NCBI GenBank assembly: GCA_020434085.1
Contig: JAGRBM010000156.1
Span: 1-18,342 of the forward strand
DNA from: Chrysiogenia bacterium
GTDB lineage: Bacteria > JAGRBM01
Length of the DNA stretch: 18,342 bases
Direction: 5' to 3'
The position numbers were made by a program, and so were the translations under genes. Positions within the stretch are counted from its first letter, which is position 1, and each line of letters begins with the position of its first letter. Below, piece by piece: positions 1 to 7,400 of the stretch. The notes beneath the pieces were generated by a model. That model ran no database searches and was not told where the DNA came from. It was given only the letters and a program-made list of their open reading frames with translations.

Positions 1-1402
1 AGGGGTCGCTCTGGATCTGCGCCTGCGCCAGGTCGTTCTGGGCGCTCTTGATGAGCGCATTGGCCTGTTTGTGCATGATGATGGGGCTCAGACCCACCAC
101 CTCGGCCGCCTTGGCGTAGGTCTCGGCCGCGCCGAGGAAGCGCCCGCGGTTTCGCAGCAGGTCGCCCACACGAAGGAGCTCCCTGCCCCGCTCGGAATCG
201 ATCTCGTCGATCTCTTCCTTCTCGGCCTCTTCCTCGGACTCAACAAAGCGCACTTCCTCAATGTGGGTGCGGGCGATGCGGCGCATGGGCCGCTTCTTGA
301 GGTAGTCGATCCAGCCCTTGTAGAAGGTATCGAAGTCGTAACCGAGCGCTTTCTCGAAGGCCGGTTCGTATTCAAGGCCTTCCGTGATGGCGTCGAGCAC
401 TTTCTGGAGCACCACGAAGCGCCCGTCACCGAGCTTCTTGTGGATGTATTCGATGATCGTGTTCACCTGCGCGAAGGCCTGGGCGCCCTCTTCGGCCGAA
501 TCGAGATAAACGAACGAGGGGTGCATGCGCTTGAGCGGAATAATCTTGTCTTCCTTGAGCGCGTTGAGCAGCAGCGTGTCCTGAGAGGGACTCATCTCCC
601 CGAGGGAATCCGAGCGCCAGGCGTTTTCGAAATACTTGGCCAGCCCCTCATGGAGCCAGACAGGCGTGTGATTCTTCGTGCGGCGGTAGACAAAGTAGTG
701 AACGAGTTCGTGGGCGAGCGTGTCGCGCCACTCATAGCCGCGCGGCAGCGCCTTGGGGCTCGTGATAATGAGCTTGTTGTACTTGCACAGGCCGATGGTG
801 CCGGTCGTCTCGACGGCATCGCGCGGAATGTCACTCAGGCGGATAAATGCCTCGCCGGTGGGCGCAATCTCCGTGCGGATCTTCTCGGGGAAATCGATGC
901 CGAGCGCGTGGGAGAGCTTTGCATACTGGGCTTCGAGCGTCTCGAGTGCGCCATCCACCAGAATCTCGTCGCGCCCGCGGTAGAACAGAATGAAGTGATC
1001 GCTCTCCGCGGTTTTGAACTCCTGTGCGATCTCCAGCGTGCGGTCGACAAAGCCGGCCATCTTCTTGATGACATCGATCTCCGGATCCTGGCGGAGCATG
1101 TCGGCCAGCACGGTGCGCGCGCGCTCGTAGTTGCCTTCGAGAAACGCGATGCGTGCTTCGAGATAGACCGCCAGCACCGGGTCCAGATCGGCGGAACTGG
1201 GCGAGTCGAGCACCGCCTTGACCTGCGGCAGGTCCCAGCGCTCGAGCGCATCGAGCACGGAGTCGGGCGTGGGGATATTGGTCTCGCCGGAGAATTCTTC
1301 GTAGGGCTGCACGCCGGCGCTAGCGCCGGGCACGCGCGCCAGCAGGATGAGCAGCGCGTACGCAGCAGGAATCCAGAATCGCTTGAAAAGGCTCTTAGTC
1401 AC
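1..1402 (-). CDS. Exported peptidase MA-like metalloprotease with C-terminal TPR-like region (3' end outside window)
   Basis: I read this frame directly; it stays open to the left edge, so only the first 467 codons are visible. The GTG start at 1402 gives a clear signal peptide: basic TKSLFKR, a hydrophobic stretch, then a likely cut after GASA (residue about 31). After a helical segment comes the zinc site HELVH (residues 231-235), followed by WLHEGLAKY with E252 as probable third zinc ligand. This HExxH plus downstream Glu layout is that of gluzincins of the peptidase MA-like family. Toward the C-terminus, [12 protein letters not shown] and [12 protein letters not shown] look like TPR helices. 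The start overlaps the stop of the cobalamin-domain gene by 8 bp (GTGACTAA), suggesting translational coupling. It probably acts in the periplasm or at the outer membrane. Substrate is unknown. Family assignment is firm, role is not. Confidence 0.85.
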   Translation of the reverse strand, partial: MTKSLFKRFWIPAAYALLILLARVPGASAGVQPYEEFSGETNIPTPDSVLDALERWDLPQVKAVLDSPSSADLDPVLAVYLEARIAFLEGNYERARTVLADMLRQDPEIDVIKKMAGFVDRTLEIAQEFKTAESDHFILFYRGRDEILVDGALETLEAQYAKLSHALGIDFPEKIRTEIAPTGEAFIRLSDIPRDAVETTGTIGLCKYNKLIITSPKALPRGYEWRDTLAHELVHYFVYRRTKNHTPVWLHEGLAKYFENAWRSDSLGEMSPSQDTLLLNALKEDKIIPLKRMHPSFVYLDSAEEGAQAFAQVNTIIEYIHKKLGDGRFVVLQKVLDAITEGLEYEPAFEKALGYDFDTFYKGWIDYLKKRPMRRIARTHIEEVRFVESEEEAEKEEIDEIDSERGRELLRVGDLLRNRGRFLGAAETYAKAAEVVGLSPIIMHKQANALIKSAQNDLAQAQIQSDP

Positions 1403-1799
1403 GCGGGCGGACATTCTCCCGCAGGAAGGCGGCGACGTCCTGGGTGCTCGCGCCAGGGGTGAAGAGCGCGGCGACTCCCTTTTCGAGAAGCCCGGGGACG
1501 TCGGCCTCTGGAATAATACCGCCGCCGAAGAGAAGAACCTCGTTCATGCCCTGCTCATCGAGCAGGCGGCGAATCTCTGGAAACACGAAGTTGTGGGCGC
1601 CCGAGAGAACAGAGAGCCCCACTGCGTCAACATCTTCCTGCAGCGCCGCGCTGGCAATCATCTCGGGGGTCTGGTGCAGGCCGGTGTAGACGACTTCAAA
1701 ACCGGCGTCGCGCAGCGAGCGGGCGATGATCTTCGCACCGCGGTCATGGCCGTCGAGGCCGGGCTTGCCGATAAGGACACGGATCTTGCGATCTGCCAT
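1395..1799 (-). CDS. Stand-alone cobalamin (B12)-binding domain, methylmalonyl-CoA mutase small-subunit type
   Basis: The 134-residue protein is a complete B12-binding domain. It opens with [21 protein letters not shown], where DGHDRG is the DxHxxG motif whose His coordinates cobalt in base-off cobalamin. SVLSGAH (the SxL motif) and FGGGIIP (the GG motif) follow in the expected order. This fold is normally the C-terminal domain of methylmalonyl-CoA mutase and acyl-CoA mutases. In split enzymes it is a separate subunit of about this length, which pairs with a large catalytic subunit. No large subunit lies in the window, so the partner must be encoded elsewhere. A GGAAG ribosome site sits 7 nt before the ATG. 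The gene lies 63 bp after the lipoprotein gene and overlaps the peptidase gene. The exact mutase (methylmalonyl-, ethylmalonyl-, isobutyryl-CoA) cannot be told from this domain alone. Confidence 0.9.
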   Translation of the reverse strand: MADRKIRVLIGKPGLDGHDRGAKIIARSLRDAGFEVVYTGLHQTPEMIASAALQEDVDAVGLSVLSGAHNFVFPEIRRLLDEQGMNEVLLFGGGIIPEADVPGLLEKGVAALFTPGASTQDVAAFLRENVRPRD

Positions 1800-1862
1800 G
1801 GAGGGTCTTCCAGAAAATTCAGTAGTGACGCGGCCGCCAGCGGCACGCGCCCCGGCCCGCGC

Positions 1863-2261
1863 TCAGCGCAGGGTCTGGGGATCGGTCGAGGACTCGTCGT
1901 ATCCGATGACGTAGTCGATGCGGGCGATCTGATCGGCCGAGGTCTCGCTGATGACGAAGAACGTGCCTTCGTCGCCGGCATTGAGGGTGCCGAGCGATTC
2001 ATCGCCTTCAACGAGCTCGGTGAGCGTCTCCACCACCTGGCCATCTTCGTTGTAGAGGATGAAGGTCACCTGCACATACGCGGCGGCCTGGGCCGAGTCG
2101 TTGACCACGGCGCCATCGAGCGCGAGCTCACCGTTGGGGCCGCTGCCCTCGAGGATGGGACCGGCGAAATACACCGGTGCCGCTTCGCCCGAGCAGGCAG
2201 CCACCACGATCATGGCGCCCAGCGTGAGGATCCAGTTCTTGAATGTAGCGTTCGTCTTCAC
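1863..2261 (-). CDS. Small lipoprotein with FxLYD-type domain
   Basis: I chose the GTG at 2261, which gives 132 residues. The longer open frame upstream would place a non-secretory stretch before the signal peptide and would overlap the preceding gene. From this start the protein has a short basic N-terminus, a hydrophobic core and a lipobox VAAC with Cys23 as the lipidated residue. Ser at +2 would favour outer-membrane sorting by the Escherichia coli rule. The mature part contains GAVVNDSAQAAAYVQVTF and ILYNEDGQVV, then a beta-rich stretch ending IDYVIGYDES. This resembles FxLYD domains, small immunoglobulin-like folds of unknown function found in many lipoproteins. It starts 7 bp after the stop of the membrane-protein gene, whose last codons carry a GGAGG. 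No enzymatic motif is visible; a binding or structural role is inference. Confidence 0.8.
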   Translation of the reverse strand: MKTNATFKNWILTLGAMIVVAACSGEAAPVYFAGPILEGSGPNGELALDGAVVNDSAQAAAYVQVTFILYNEDGQVVETLTELVEGDESLGTLNAGDEGTFFVISETSADQIARIDYVIGYDESSTDPQTLR

Positions 2262-2268
2262 AGCTTCT

Positions 2269-3063
2269 TCACTTGCCTCCGCGGTCGTCGAAAAGCCGAA
2301 CGACCTTGGAGCCGTCATCTGCCTCACCAGAATCGGTCTCGAATTCATCAAACTCCCGCGGCCCTGCGCCCTCGTGATCCTGGATGATGCCATCGAGGAT
2401 CTGGCGCTGGAGCTTGAGCGCGCCCAAGGCGTGCTCGCGCAGGTAACCGCGCTCGAAAATGATCTCGCGGCGGCGTTTGAGCATCAGCAAGTAGCCCAGA
2501 ATGAGCTGAGCGGCAAACAGGAAGCCCACGGTCAGATACAGGGCTGCGTTGCGCTCGAGAAGCGCCCGGTAGATGCGCGCCCGGTGGGCCGGAATCCGCA
2601 CGATTCCGTAATAGTCATCGGCCGTTTCCGTGGCTGAAGACGCTTTCTCGGTCAGGGCAAAGGGCACGGTCACGGTAATTGTGCTGCCGTCGTCGCGAAT
2701 GGTGTAGGGCTCGGAAAAATCCACGGAATCGAGGATTTCCGGGCGAATTCGGCCCAGTTTGAGGTCCTGCAGGCGGTAGACCTCGAAGGATTCGGCCCGA
2801 CCGGCCCCTTCGTCGAAGAGCTTGCCACGCCCCAGGCGCTCGGCCAGGAAGGCGTTCAGCTCACGCAGGCTGAATTCCCCGCTCTGGTCCTGGCGGGCGG
2901 CAAAGAACTCGCCGGCGTGCTTGCCAAGAGCCTGGGCAATGGCACGGTTGCGGCGCACGGTGACCTGGGTCTCCTCGCTCACCTGGTTGCGCACGCCCAC
3001 GATGATCGCCAGGACGAACATCGCCTGGAGAGCCGCAAACGCGATTTTTACCTGTTTGGTCAC
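2269..3063 (-). CDS. Two-pass membrane protein with extracytoplasmic domain, unknown function
   Basis: The GTG start at 3063 gives 264 residues. Membrane segments lie at about 5-24 and 173-195, with RRRE directly after the second. The roughly 145 residues between them should therefore lie in the periplasm and the 70-residue tail in the cytoplasm. The outer part is mixed alpha/beta, with a helical start (ETQVTVRRNRAIAQALGKHAGEFF) and strands such as STITVTVPFAL. This layout resembles the sensor half of histidine kinases or chemoreceptors, but no HAMP, kinase, GGDEF or methyl-accepting region follows. The tail has a possible short coiled coil (about 197-228) and an acidic end. The gene starts 36 bp after the XRE regulator, so a signalling partnership is possible but unproven. 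I do not recognise a named family. Confidence 0.8.
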   Translation of the reverse strand: MTKQVKIAFAALQAMFVLAIIVGVRNQVSEETQVTVRRNRAIAQALGKHAGEFFAARQDQSGEFSLRELNAFLAERLGRGKLFDEGAGRAESFEVYRLQDLKLGRIRPEILDSVDFSEPYTIRDDGSTITVTVPFALTEKASSATETADDYYGIVRIPAHRARIYRALLERNAALYLTVGFLFAAQLILGYLLMLKRRREIIFERGYLREHALGALKLQRQILDGIIQDHEGAGPREFDEFETDSGEADDGSKVVRLFDDRGGK

Positions 3064-3099
3064 TGGATTCTGATTCCCGGTGGGACCCTGGGCTCCCGC

Positions 3100-3555
3100 T
3101 CAGGCCACCTTCGTCGTATCGATATATTCGCGCAGCATTCGCTGGATGCGCTTTTCGGGCGAGTAGCGGAGCAACATATAGACGGTATCGTTGAAGTGCC
3201 GCAGCGTCTGGCGGTCCAGGCCGCGGATCAAATTGATGAGCGCAATCTCGTGTTTTTCGAGCGCCGAGCGGGTCTGCGCCTCGGTCACCTCGGCCAGCCC
3301 CTCTTCGGTATCGATGCCCTCGCGACGCGCGAAACGCAGCAGGCGCTCCTTGCGGGCCAGGTCCCAGAGCTCGTCAGAGGAAACCCCAAGGATTTCAGCA
3401 AGTTGACGGGCTCTCTCTTCAGTCGGAGCATCGATTTTACCGGTCTCGAGCTGGTGAATGTAAGTGTTGGACACCCCCAGCGTCTGCGCCAGTTCTTCCT
3501 GGGTGAGCCGCGCTTCTTTGCGTAGCTGCCGCAGGTAGGTGCTGAATTTCTGCAT
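3100..3555 (-). CDS. XRE-family helix-turn-helix transcriptional regulator
   Basis: I chose the ATG at 3555 (MQKFSTYLRQLRKEARLTQ), preceded by AGGAG at 6 nt, rather than an in-frame ATG further upstream that has no such site. The product is 151 residues. Residues about 6-65 form a textbook lambda Cro/XRE helix-turn-helix: LTQEELAQTLGVSNTYIHQL, then ETGKIDAPTEERARQLAEIL. The rest is helical, rich in charged residues, and ends in a segment around LLRYSPEKRIQRMLREYID that may be a dimerisation or effector part. I do not recognise that part. The gene faces gspC across a 300-bp gap containing inverted repeats, so it may regulate itself, the secretion operon, or both. That is inference from position; the DNA-binding domain itself is clear. 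Confidence 0.9.
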   Translation of the reverse strand: MQKFSTYLRQLRKEARLTQEELAQTLGVSNTYIHQLETGKIDAPTEERARQLAEILGVSSDELWDLARKERLLRFARREGIDTEEGLAEVTEAQTRSALEKHEIALINLIRGLDRQTLRHFNDTVYMLLRYSPEKRIQRMLREYIDTTKVA

Positions 3556-3768
3556 CTCTCGCTCCTCTGGCGCATTGTCGGAAAGCCCGCAAACAGGCCT
3601 GCCGGACCGGCGCCCGATACACACATGCTCGCGCCGCGCACGGGCGCGCTCCGCATCGGGATTCCTCAGCCCCGCAACTGTACTGCCCGGGCGGCCCCGG
3701 GGTCAAGCTTCCGGGCGATAACCGCCTAAATTGATTAAAGTTTCTCCATCTTTGAGGGGCCGGAAATC
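3556..3768. other. GC-rich half of the regulator-gspC intergenic gap
   Basis: This is the leader side of the XRE gene. Apart from that gene's ribosome site (AGGAG, about 3562-3566 on the minus strand) I see no ORF with a credible start signal and no RNA gene. The sequence changes from GC-rich to AT-rich near 3720. On the minus strand TTTAAT near 3734-3739 could be a -10 element, but no convincing -35 lies at the right distance. The promoter of the regulator is therefore not located. Confidence 0.5.
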
Positions 3769-3769
3769 C

Positions 3770-3798
3770 TTGACTAATCAAGTGCATTACTTTACAAG
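3770..3798 (+). promoter_or_regulatory. Candidate sigma-70 promoter of the gsp operon
   Basis: TTGACT (3770-3775) matches the -35 consensus at five of six bases. It is followed after exactly 17 bp by TACAAG (3793-3798), which matches the -10 consensus at four of six. Transcription would begin near 3805, giving a leader of about 50 nt before gspC. The stretch is AT-rich against GC-rich surroundings. A CTTGA-N4-TCAAG inverted repeat (3769-3782) overlaps the -35. No other pair in the gap fits as well. Confidence 0.55.
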
Positions 3799-3804
3799 TT
3801 TTGA

Positions 3805-3825
3805 AATTAAGTAAGTTACTTAATT
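3805..3825. promoter_or_regulatory. Perfect 21-bp palindrome, probable operator at the gspC promoter
   Basis: The left arm AATTAAGTAA (3805-3814), a central G (3815) and the right arm TTACTTAATT (3816-3825) form a perfect inverted repeat with 10-bp arms. Symmetry ends at both flanks. It covers the predicted start of the gspC transcript, the classic place for a repressor site. It has no loop, so it is more likely a protein-binding site than an RNA hairpin. The half-site TTACTT also occurs at 3787-3792. The neighbouring XRE regulator is the obvious candidate ligand, by position only. Confidence 0.6.
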
Positions 3826-3855
3826 CGAGGAATTTACGGCGACGGAGCAGCCCCT

Positions 3856-4791
3856 TTGGAACAGCTGCAACTGGTTCTCAAGCGCTATCACTGGGTCATC
3901 ACCCTGGTGATGTTGACCCTCATCGCACAGATGGTGGGCCGCGGCATTGGTTTGCTCATCGAGGGCCTCCTGCCCGCGGCCGCCGTTCGCTATGAGAGCC
4001 TCCCGCCCCAGGCGCTCACCCGCGAGAACAAGAACCAGGTCCGCTCGCTCAACTACTACAACATCATCACCGACCGGAATCTCTTCAACTCCAATCCGCC
4101 CGATACCTCGGCCCCGACCACGACGGCACCGACGACCGAAGTTGCCATCGGCAAGCTCAAGGACAAGGCCAAGGTGCGCGGCACCATTGTCGGTGAAGGC
4201 AGCGCGATGGCCATGATCGAAGTGCTCGAAAAGAAGGAAGTGGGCGTTTACCTGCCCGGCGACCTGATCATCGATGGCGCAGAGATCACGGCCATTCAGG
4301 AAGACGGTGTGGTCTACACCCAGGGCGGCGAGCAGGGATTCCTCCCGCTCGATGAATCCGATACAGGGACCGGCCCCAGGGCCGGAGGTCCCCCGCTCGA
4401 CCGCGGGCGCGGGAACGATCACGACGCAGCCTCCGCTGATGATGGTGAAGTGGGAGTCGAGCAGGTCTCCGACACAGAGTTCATCATCGATGAGGCCGAG
4501 TTGCAGAACCAGCTCGCCAACATCAACCAGCTCATCCTGCAGGCCCGCGTCGTGCCCAACTTCTCGGGCGGCAAGATCGACGGCTTCAAGATCTTTGCGA
4601 TCAAGCCCAACTCCATCTTCCGGAAACTGGGCCTCCGAAACGGCGACGTGCTCGTTTCGGTCAACGGCGTTCTGCTCGACAATCCGCAGAAGGGTCTGCA
4701 GGTCTTCCAGGATCTTCAGGGCCAGCGTCAGTTCAACATCGACCTCCGGCGCCGCGCCGAGAACATGAGCTATAACTACGAGGTCCGCTAG
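3856..4791 (+). CDS. gspC: Type II secretion system inner-membrane protein GspC
   Basis: GspC links the inner-membrane platform to the secretin and helps select cargo. The TTG start at 3856 is supported by GGAG 8 nt upstream and by in-frame stops shortly before. The 311-residue protein has a short cytoplasmic N-terminus, one membrane helix (about 13-35), then the HR domain (about 65-166) beginning with the typical YNIITDRNLFNSN. The HR domain contains the strands RGTIVGEGSAMAMIE and VGVYLPGDLI. A charged, Gly/Asp-rich linker (about 168-210) leads to a PDZ domain (about 228-300) with the hallmark GLRNGDVLVSVNG. It is the first gene of the operon, 20 bp before gspD. Length and domain order are normal for PDZ-type GspC. 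Confidence 0.93.
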   Translation: MEQLQLVLKRYHWVITLVMLTLIAQMVGRGIGLLIEGLLPAAAVRYESLPPQALTRENKNQVRSLNYYNIITDRNLFNSNPPDTSAPTTTAPTTEVAIGKLKDKAKVRGTIVGEGSAMAMIEVLEKKEVGVYLPGDLIIDGAEITAIQEDGVVYTQGGEQGFLPLDESDTGTGPRAGGPPLDRGRGNDHDAASADDGEVGVEQVSDTEFIIDEAELQNQLANINQLILQARVVPNFSGGKIDGFKIFAIKPNSIFRKLGLRNGDVLVSVNGVLLDNPQKGLQVFQDLQGQRQFNIDLRRRAENMSYNYEVR

Positions 4792-4811
4792 CGCGCACCA
4801 CCAGGCAAGTG

Positions 4812-7397
4812 ATGATTAAGAAACACCGACTACTACCCGTTCTGGCAACCCTCCTGATCGCGCTGATGCCGCTGGCATCCGACATGGGCGCGCCTTCCCC
4901 CGCCCGCGCGCAGGAGAAGACCGAGAAGGGCTTTGACATCAACTTCACGAATCTCGCCCTGGAGGACGTGATCAAGACCTACGCCAAGTGGATGGGCAAA
5001 AACTTCCTGCTCACCGACAAACTCAAGGGCGCTTCAATCACCGTCTACAGCGAGCGCAAGGTGAGCAAGGACGAAGCCTGGCGGGTGTTTGAATCGATCC
5101 TTCGCGCCAACGGTTACACCATCGTTCCCGGCCGTGAGGTCAACCGTATCGTGCCGGTGGCCGACGCCATGTCGGATCTCATCCCGACCTACTCGACCGA
5201 GGATCTGGTTTACGGCTCCCGCAACTTCTCGTACGTCACGCGCCTCTTTCCGCTCAAGTATGTCTCGGCCTCGGAGATGAAGGGCGTTGTGACAAAGTTC
5301 CTCTCCAAGGGCGCCGATGTGATGGAGTATGCGCCCACCAACCTGCTGATCATCACCGAGTCCAGTGCGCACATCAATCGTGTCATCAAGATCCTCAAGG
5401 AACTCGACGTCCCCTCCACCGAGGACGTCATGGAGATCGTTGAGATCAAGTATTCCGAAGTTACCGAGCTGGCCACCATGCTCGAGACGGTCATCGGCGC
5501 TACCGGCGGCGCGGCTACCAGCGGCGCTGCAGCGACCCGCGGGCGCACCGCCCGGCGGCGCCAGCCAGCCGCGGCTGCAGCCGAGGCTGCTGCTAGCGGG
5601 GGGAGCGGCAAGGACGTCCGCATCCTTCCCTTCGAGCGTACCAACTCGCTCATTCTCGTGGGTTCCAAGCGCGACATCGATTCGGTCAAAAGCCTGATCG
5701 AACTGCTCGATGTTCCCATTGAGGAAGGCAACAGTGTCGAAGAGAACATCTACGTCCACTACCTGGACTACGCCGATGCCACCGAGCTCTCGGGCACGCT
5801 CAACTCGCTGATCACCGGCTCGCAGGCGCAGAATCAGCAACAGGACTCGCGCCGCACCCTGCAGGGAAGCTCGCTCTCGCAACGCTCGGCCACGCGCCAG
5901 GAGGAGACCGCCGCAGCGCTCACCAACCAGGCACTTCGCCAGGGCGGTGCCAATGTGCAGACCCTCGCCAACGCCCGCTTCGAATCCGAAGTCCGCATCG
6001 TCGCCGATGAATCGACCAACTCCCTGCTCATCACGGCCAGCCGCCGCGATTACCAGACGCTGGCCAAGGTCATCGAGAAACTCGACCTGCCGCGCCGCCA
6101 GGTGTTTGTCGAAGCCGCCATTCTCGAAGTGCAGATCAACGATTCCTCGCAGCTGGGCTTTTCCTACTTCGGCGCCGGCACCGCGGGCGATGCGACCATC
6201 ATCGGTCAGCAGTCGGTGGGCGGACCGCCCTCCCCGGTTGCCTTCGGCGCCGCCGACGCGAACACCATTGCGGGGCTTGGCGGCCTGACCACCGGCATCA
6301 TCGGCCCCACCGAGAACGTCGACCTCGATGGGGATGGCACCACCGACCTGAGTGTGCCCACCTACGGCGCCATTCTCTCGGCAGCCGCGTCGGATCGCTC
6401 GGTCAACGTGCTCTCGACGCCCAACGTGCTCACCTCCGATAACGAACAGGCGCAGATCATCATCGCCAACAACGTCCCCATCCCCACCGGCCAGACCGTG
6501 GGCACCTCAGGCGTGACGACCTCGACCATCTCGCGCGAGGACATCGGCATCACGCTTCGCATCACCCCCCAGATCAACGAGGGCGATACCCTGCGCCTTG
6601 AGATCTTCGTGGAGATTTCCAACGTCGCGCAGGGCAGCTTCGGCATCGACGTCAATTCGAGCGGCATTGTGACCACTGTGCGCTCGGCCGAGAGCGTCGT
6701 GTCGGTCAAGGACCGCCAGCCCGTCATCATCGGCGGCCTCATTCAGGACAACGACAACCTGAGCGAAACGAAGGTCCCCATCCTCGGCGACATCCCGTTG
6801 CTTGGCGCGCTCTTCCGCAACCGCAACACGGTGCGCGACAAGCAGAACCTCGTCATCATGATCACCCCGCACATCGTGCGCGATCATCTCGATGTTTCCG
6901 AGGTTGTCGCCCTCGAAGTCGAGCGCCACAAGCCGGTCATCGAGAGCGAGGTGCTCAACACCTGGCTGCGCAACAAGAACCTGCAGTCGGCGCAGGAAGC
7001 GTTCCGCCGCCCGCCCGATGCGGCGCGCCTGCCCAAGGAACTCTCCCCCGACGAGATCCTGATCACGCCCGAGGGCACCTTCGACGCGGACGTCTACAAC
7101 TCCATGCCGCGCGAAGAATCGGGTGAAGAGCTCGAGAAGAACTCCAAGGGCGAGGTCATCGCCCCGGTCGGCGGTCTTCGCCGTCGCGCCGGGGAAGCCG
7201 GCGCTGATGCCGGCGGTTTCGATGACGGCGACGCTGGCGACGAGCCGGCCGAGACAGCCGCGCCCGGCGAATCGGCGGCCGAGCAGGCTGCCCCCGCCGC
7301 GGTGGAGGACCGCCCGGACCCCGAAGAGATTCGCAGGCGAATCATGGAAGAGCGCGAGCGGCGCCGCCGTGAGCGTGAGGAGCAGAGCGGGAACTAG
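4812..7397 (+). CDS. gspD: Type II secretion outer-membrane secretin GspD
   Basis: GspD forms the multimeric outer-membrane channel. I prefer the ATG at 4812 (AGG 6 nt upstream) over the GTG just before it. The 861-residue protein has a signal peptide ending near ARA (about 33). N0 is at about 40-107, N1 at about 145-201, N2 at about 208-301 and N3 at about 312-427; N2 is split by an Ala/Arg-rich loop (about 229-267). The secretin core (about 430-692) contains VNVLSTPNVLTSDNEQAQI, RQPVIIGGLIQDN and VPILGDIPLLGALFRNR. Within the core, residues 504-512 read DLDGDGTTD, an EF-hand-like loop. Residues about 693-861 form an unusually long tail: acidic and Ala/Pro-rich, ending in an Arg/Glu-rich helix. 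Three bases separate it from gspE. Confidence 0.96.
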   Translation: MIKKHRLLPVLATLLIALMPLASDMGAPSPARAQEKTEKGFDINFTNLALEDVIKTYAKWMGKNFLLTDKLKGASITVYSERKVSKDEAWRVFESILRANGYTIVPGREVNRIVPVADAMSDLIPTYSTEDLVYGSRNFSYVTRLFPLKYVSASEMKGVVTKFLSKGADVMEYAPTNLLIITESSAHINRVIKILKELDVPSTEDVMEIVEIKYSEVTELATMLETVIGATGGAATSGAAATRGRTARRRQPAAAAAEAAASGGSGKDVRILPFERTNSLILVGSKRDIDSVKSLIELLDVPIEEGNSVEENIYVHYLDYADATELSGTLNSLITGSQAQNQQQDSRRTLQGSSLSQRSATRQEETAAALTNQALRQGGANVQTLANARFESEVRIVADESTNSLLITASRRDYQTLAKVIEKLDLPRRQVFVEAAILEVQINDSSQLGFSYFGAGTAGDATIIGQQSVGGPPSPVAFGAADANTIAGLGGLTTGIIGPTENVDLDGDGTTDLSVPTYGAILSAAASDRSVNVLSTPNVLTSDNEQAQIIIANNVPIPTGQTVGTSGVTTSTISREDIGITLRITPQINEGDTLRLEIFVEISNVAQGSFGIDVNSSGIVTTVRSAESVVSVKDRQPVIIGGLIQDNDNLSETKVPILGDIPLLGALFRNRNTVRDKQNLVIMITPHIVRDHLDVSEVVALEVERHKPVIESEVLNTWLRNKNLQSAQEAFRRPPDAARLPKELSPDEILITPEGTFDADVYNSMPREESGEELEKNSKGEVIAPVGGLRRRAGEAGADAGGFDDGDAGDEPAETAAPGESAAEQAAPAAVEDRPDPEEIRRRIMEERERRRREREEQSGN

Positions 7398-7400
7398 CCC

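Noticed and set aside
1314-1329. Perfect 16-bp palindrome CCGGCGCTAGCGCCGG
   Set aside because: It lies in the signal-peptide codons of the peptidase gene, has no loop and no promoter near it. GC-rich codons for Pro-Gly-Ala-Ser-Ala-Gly explain it.
71-1462. 463-codon open frame on the plus strand opposite the peptidase gene
   Set aside because: It mirrors the true minus-strand frame, which has a signal peptide and HELVH zinc motif. Its translation shows no domain. Long antisense frames are common in GC-rich DNA.
5496-5610. Repetitive Ala/Gly/Arg-rich stretch in gspD
   Set aside because: It is a low-complexity loop of the N2 domain, a common place for length variation in secretins, not a DNA repeat array.
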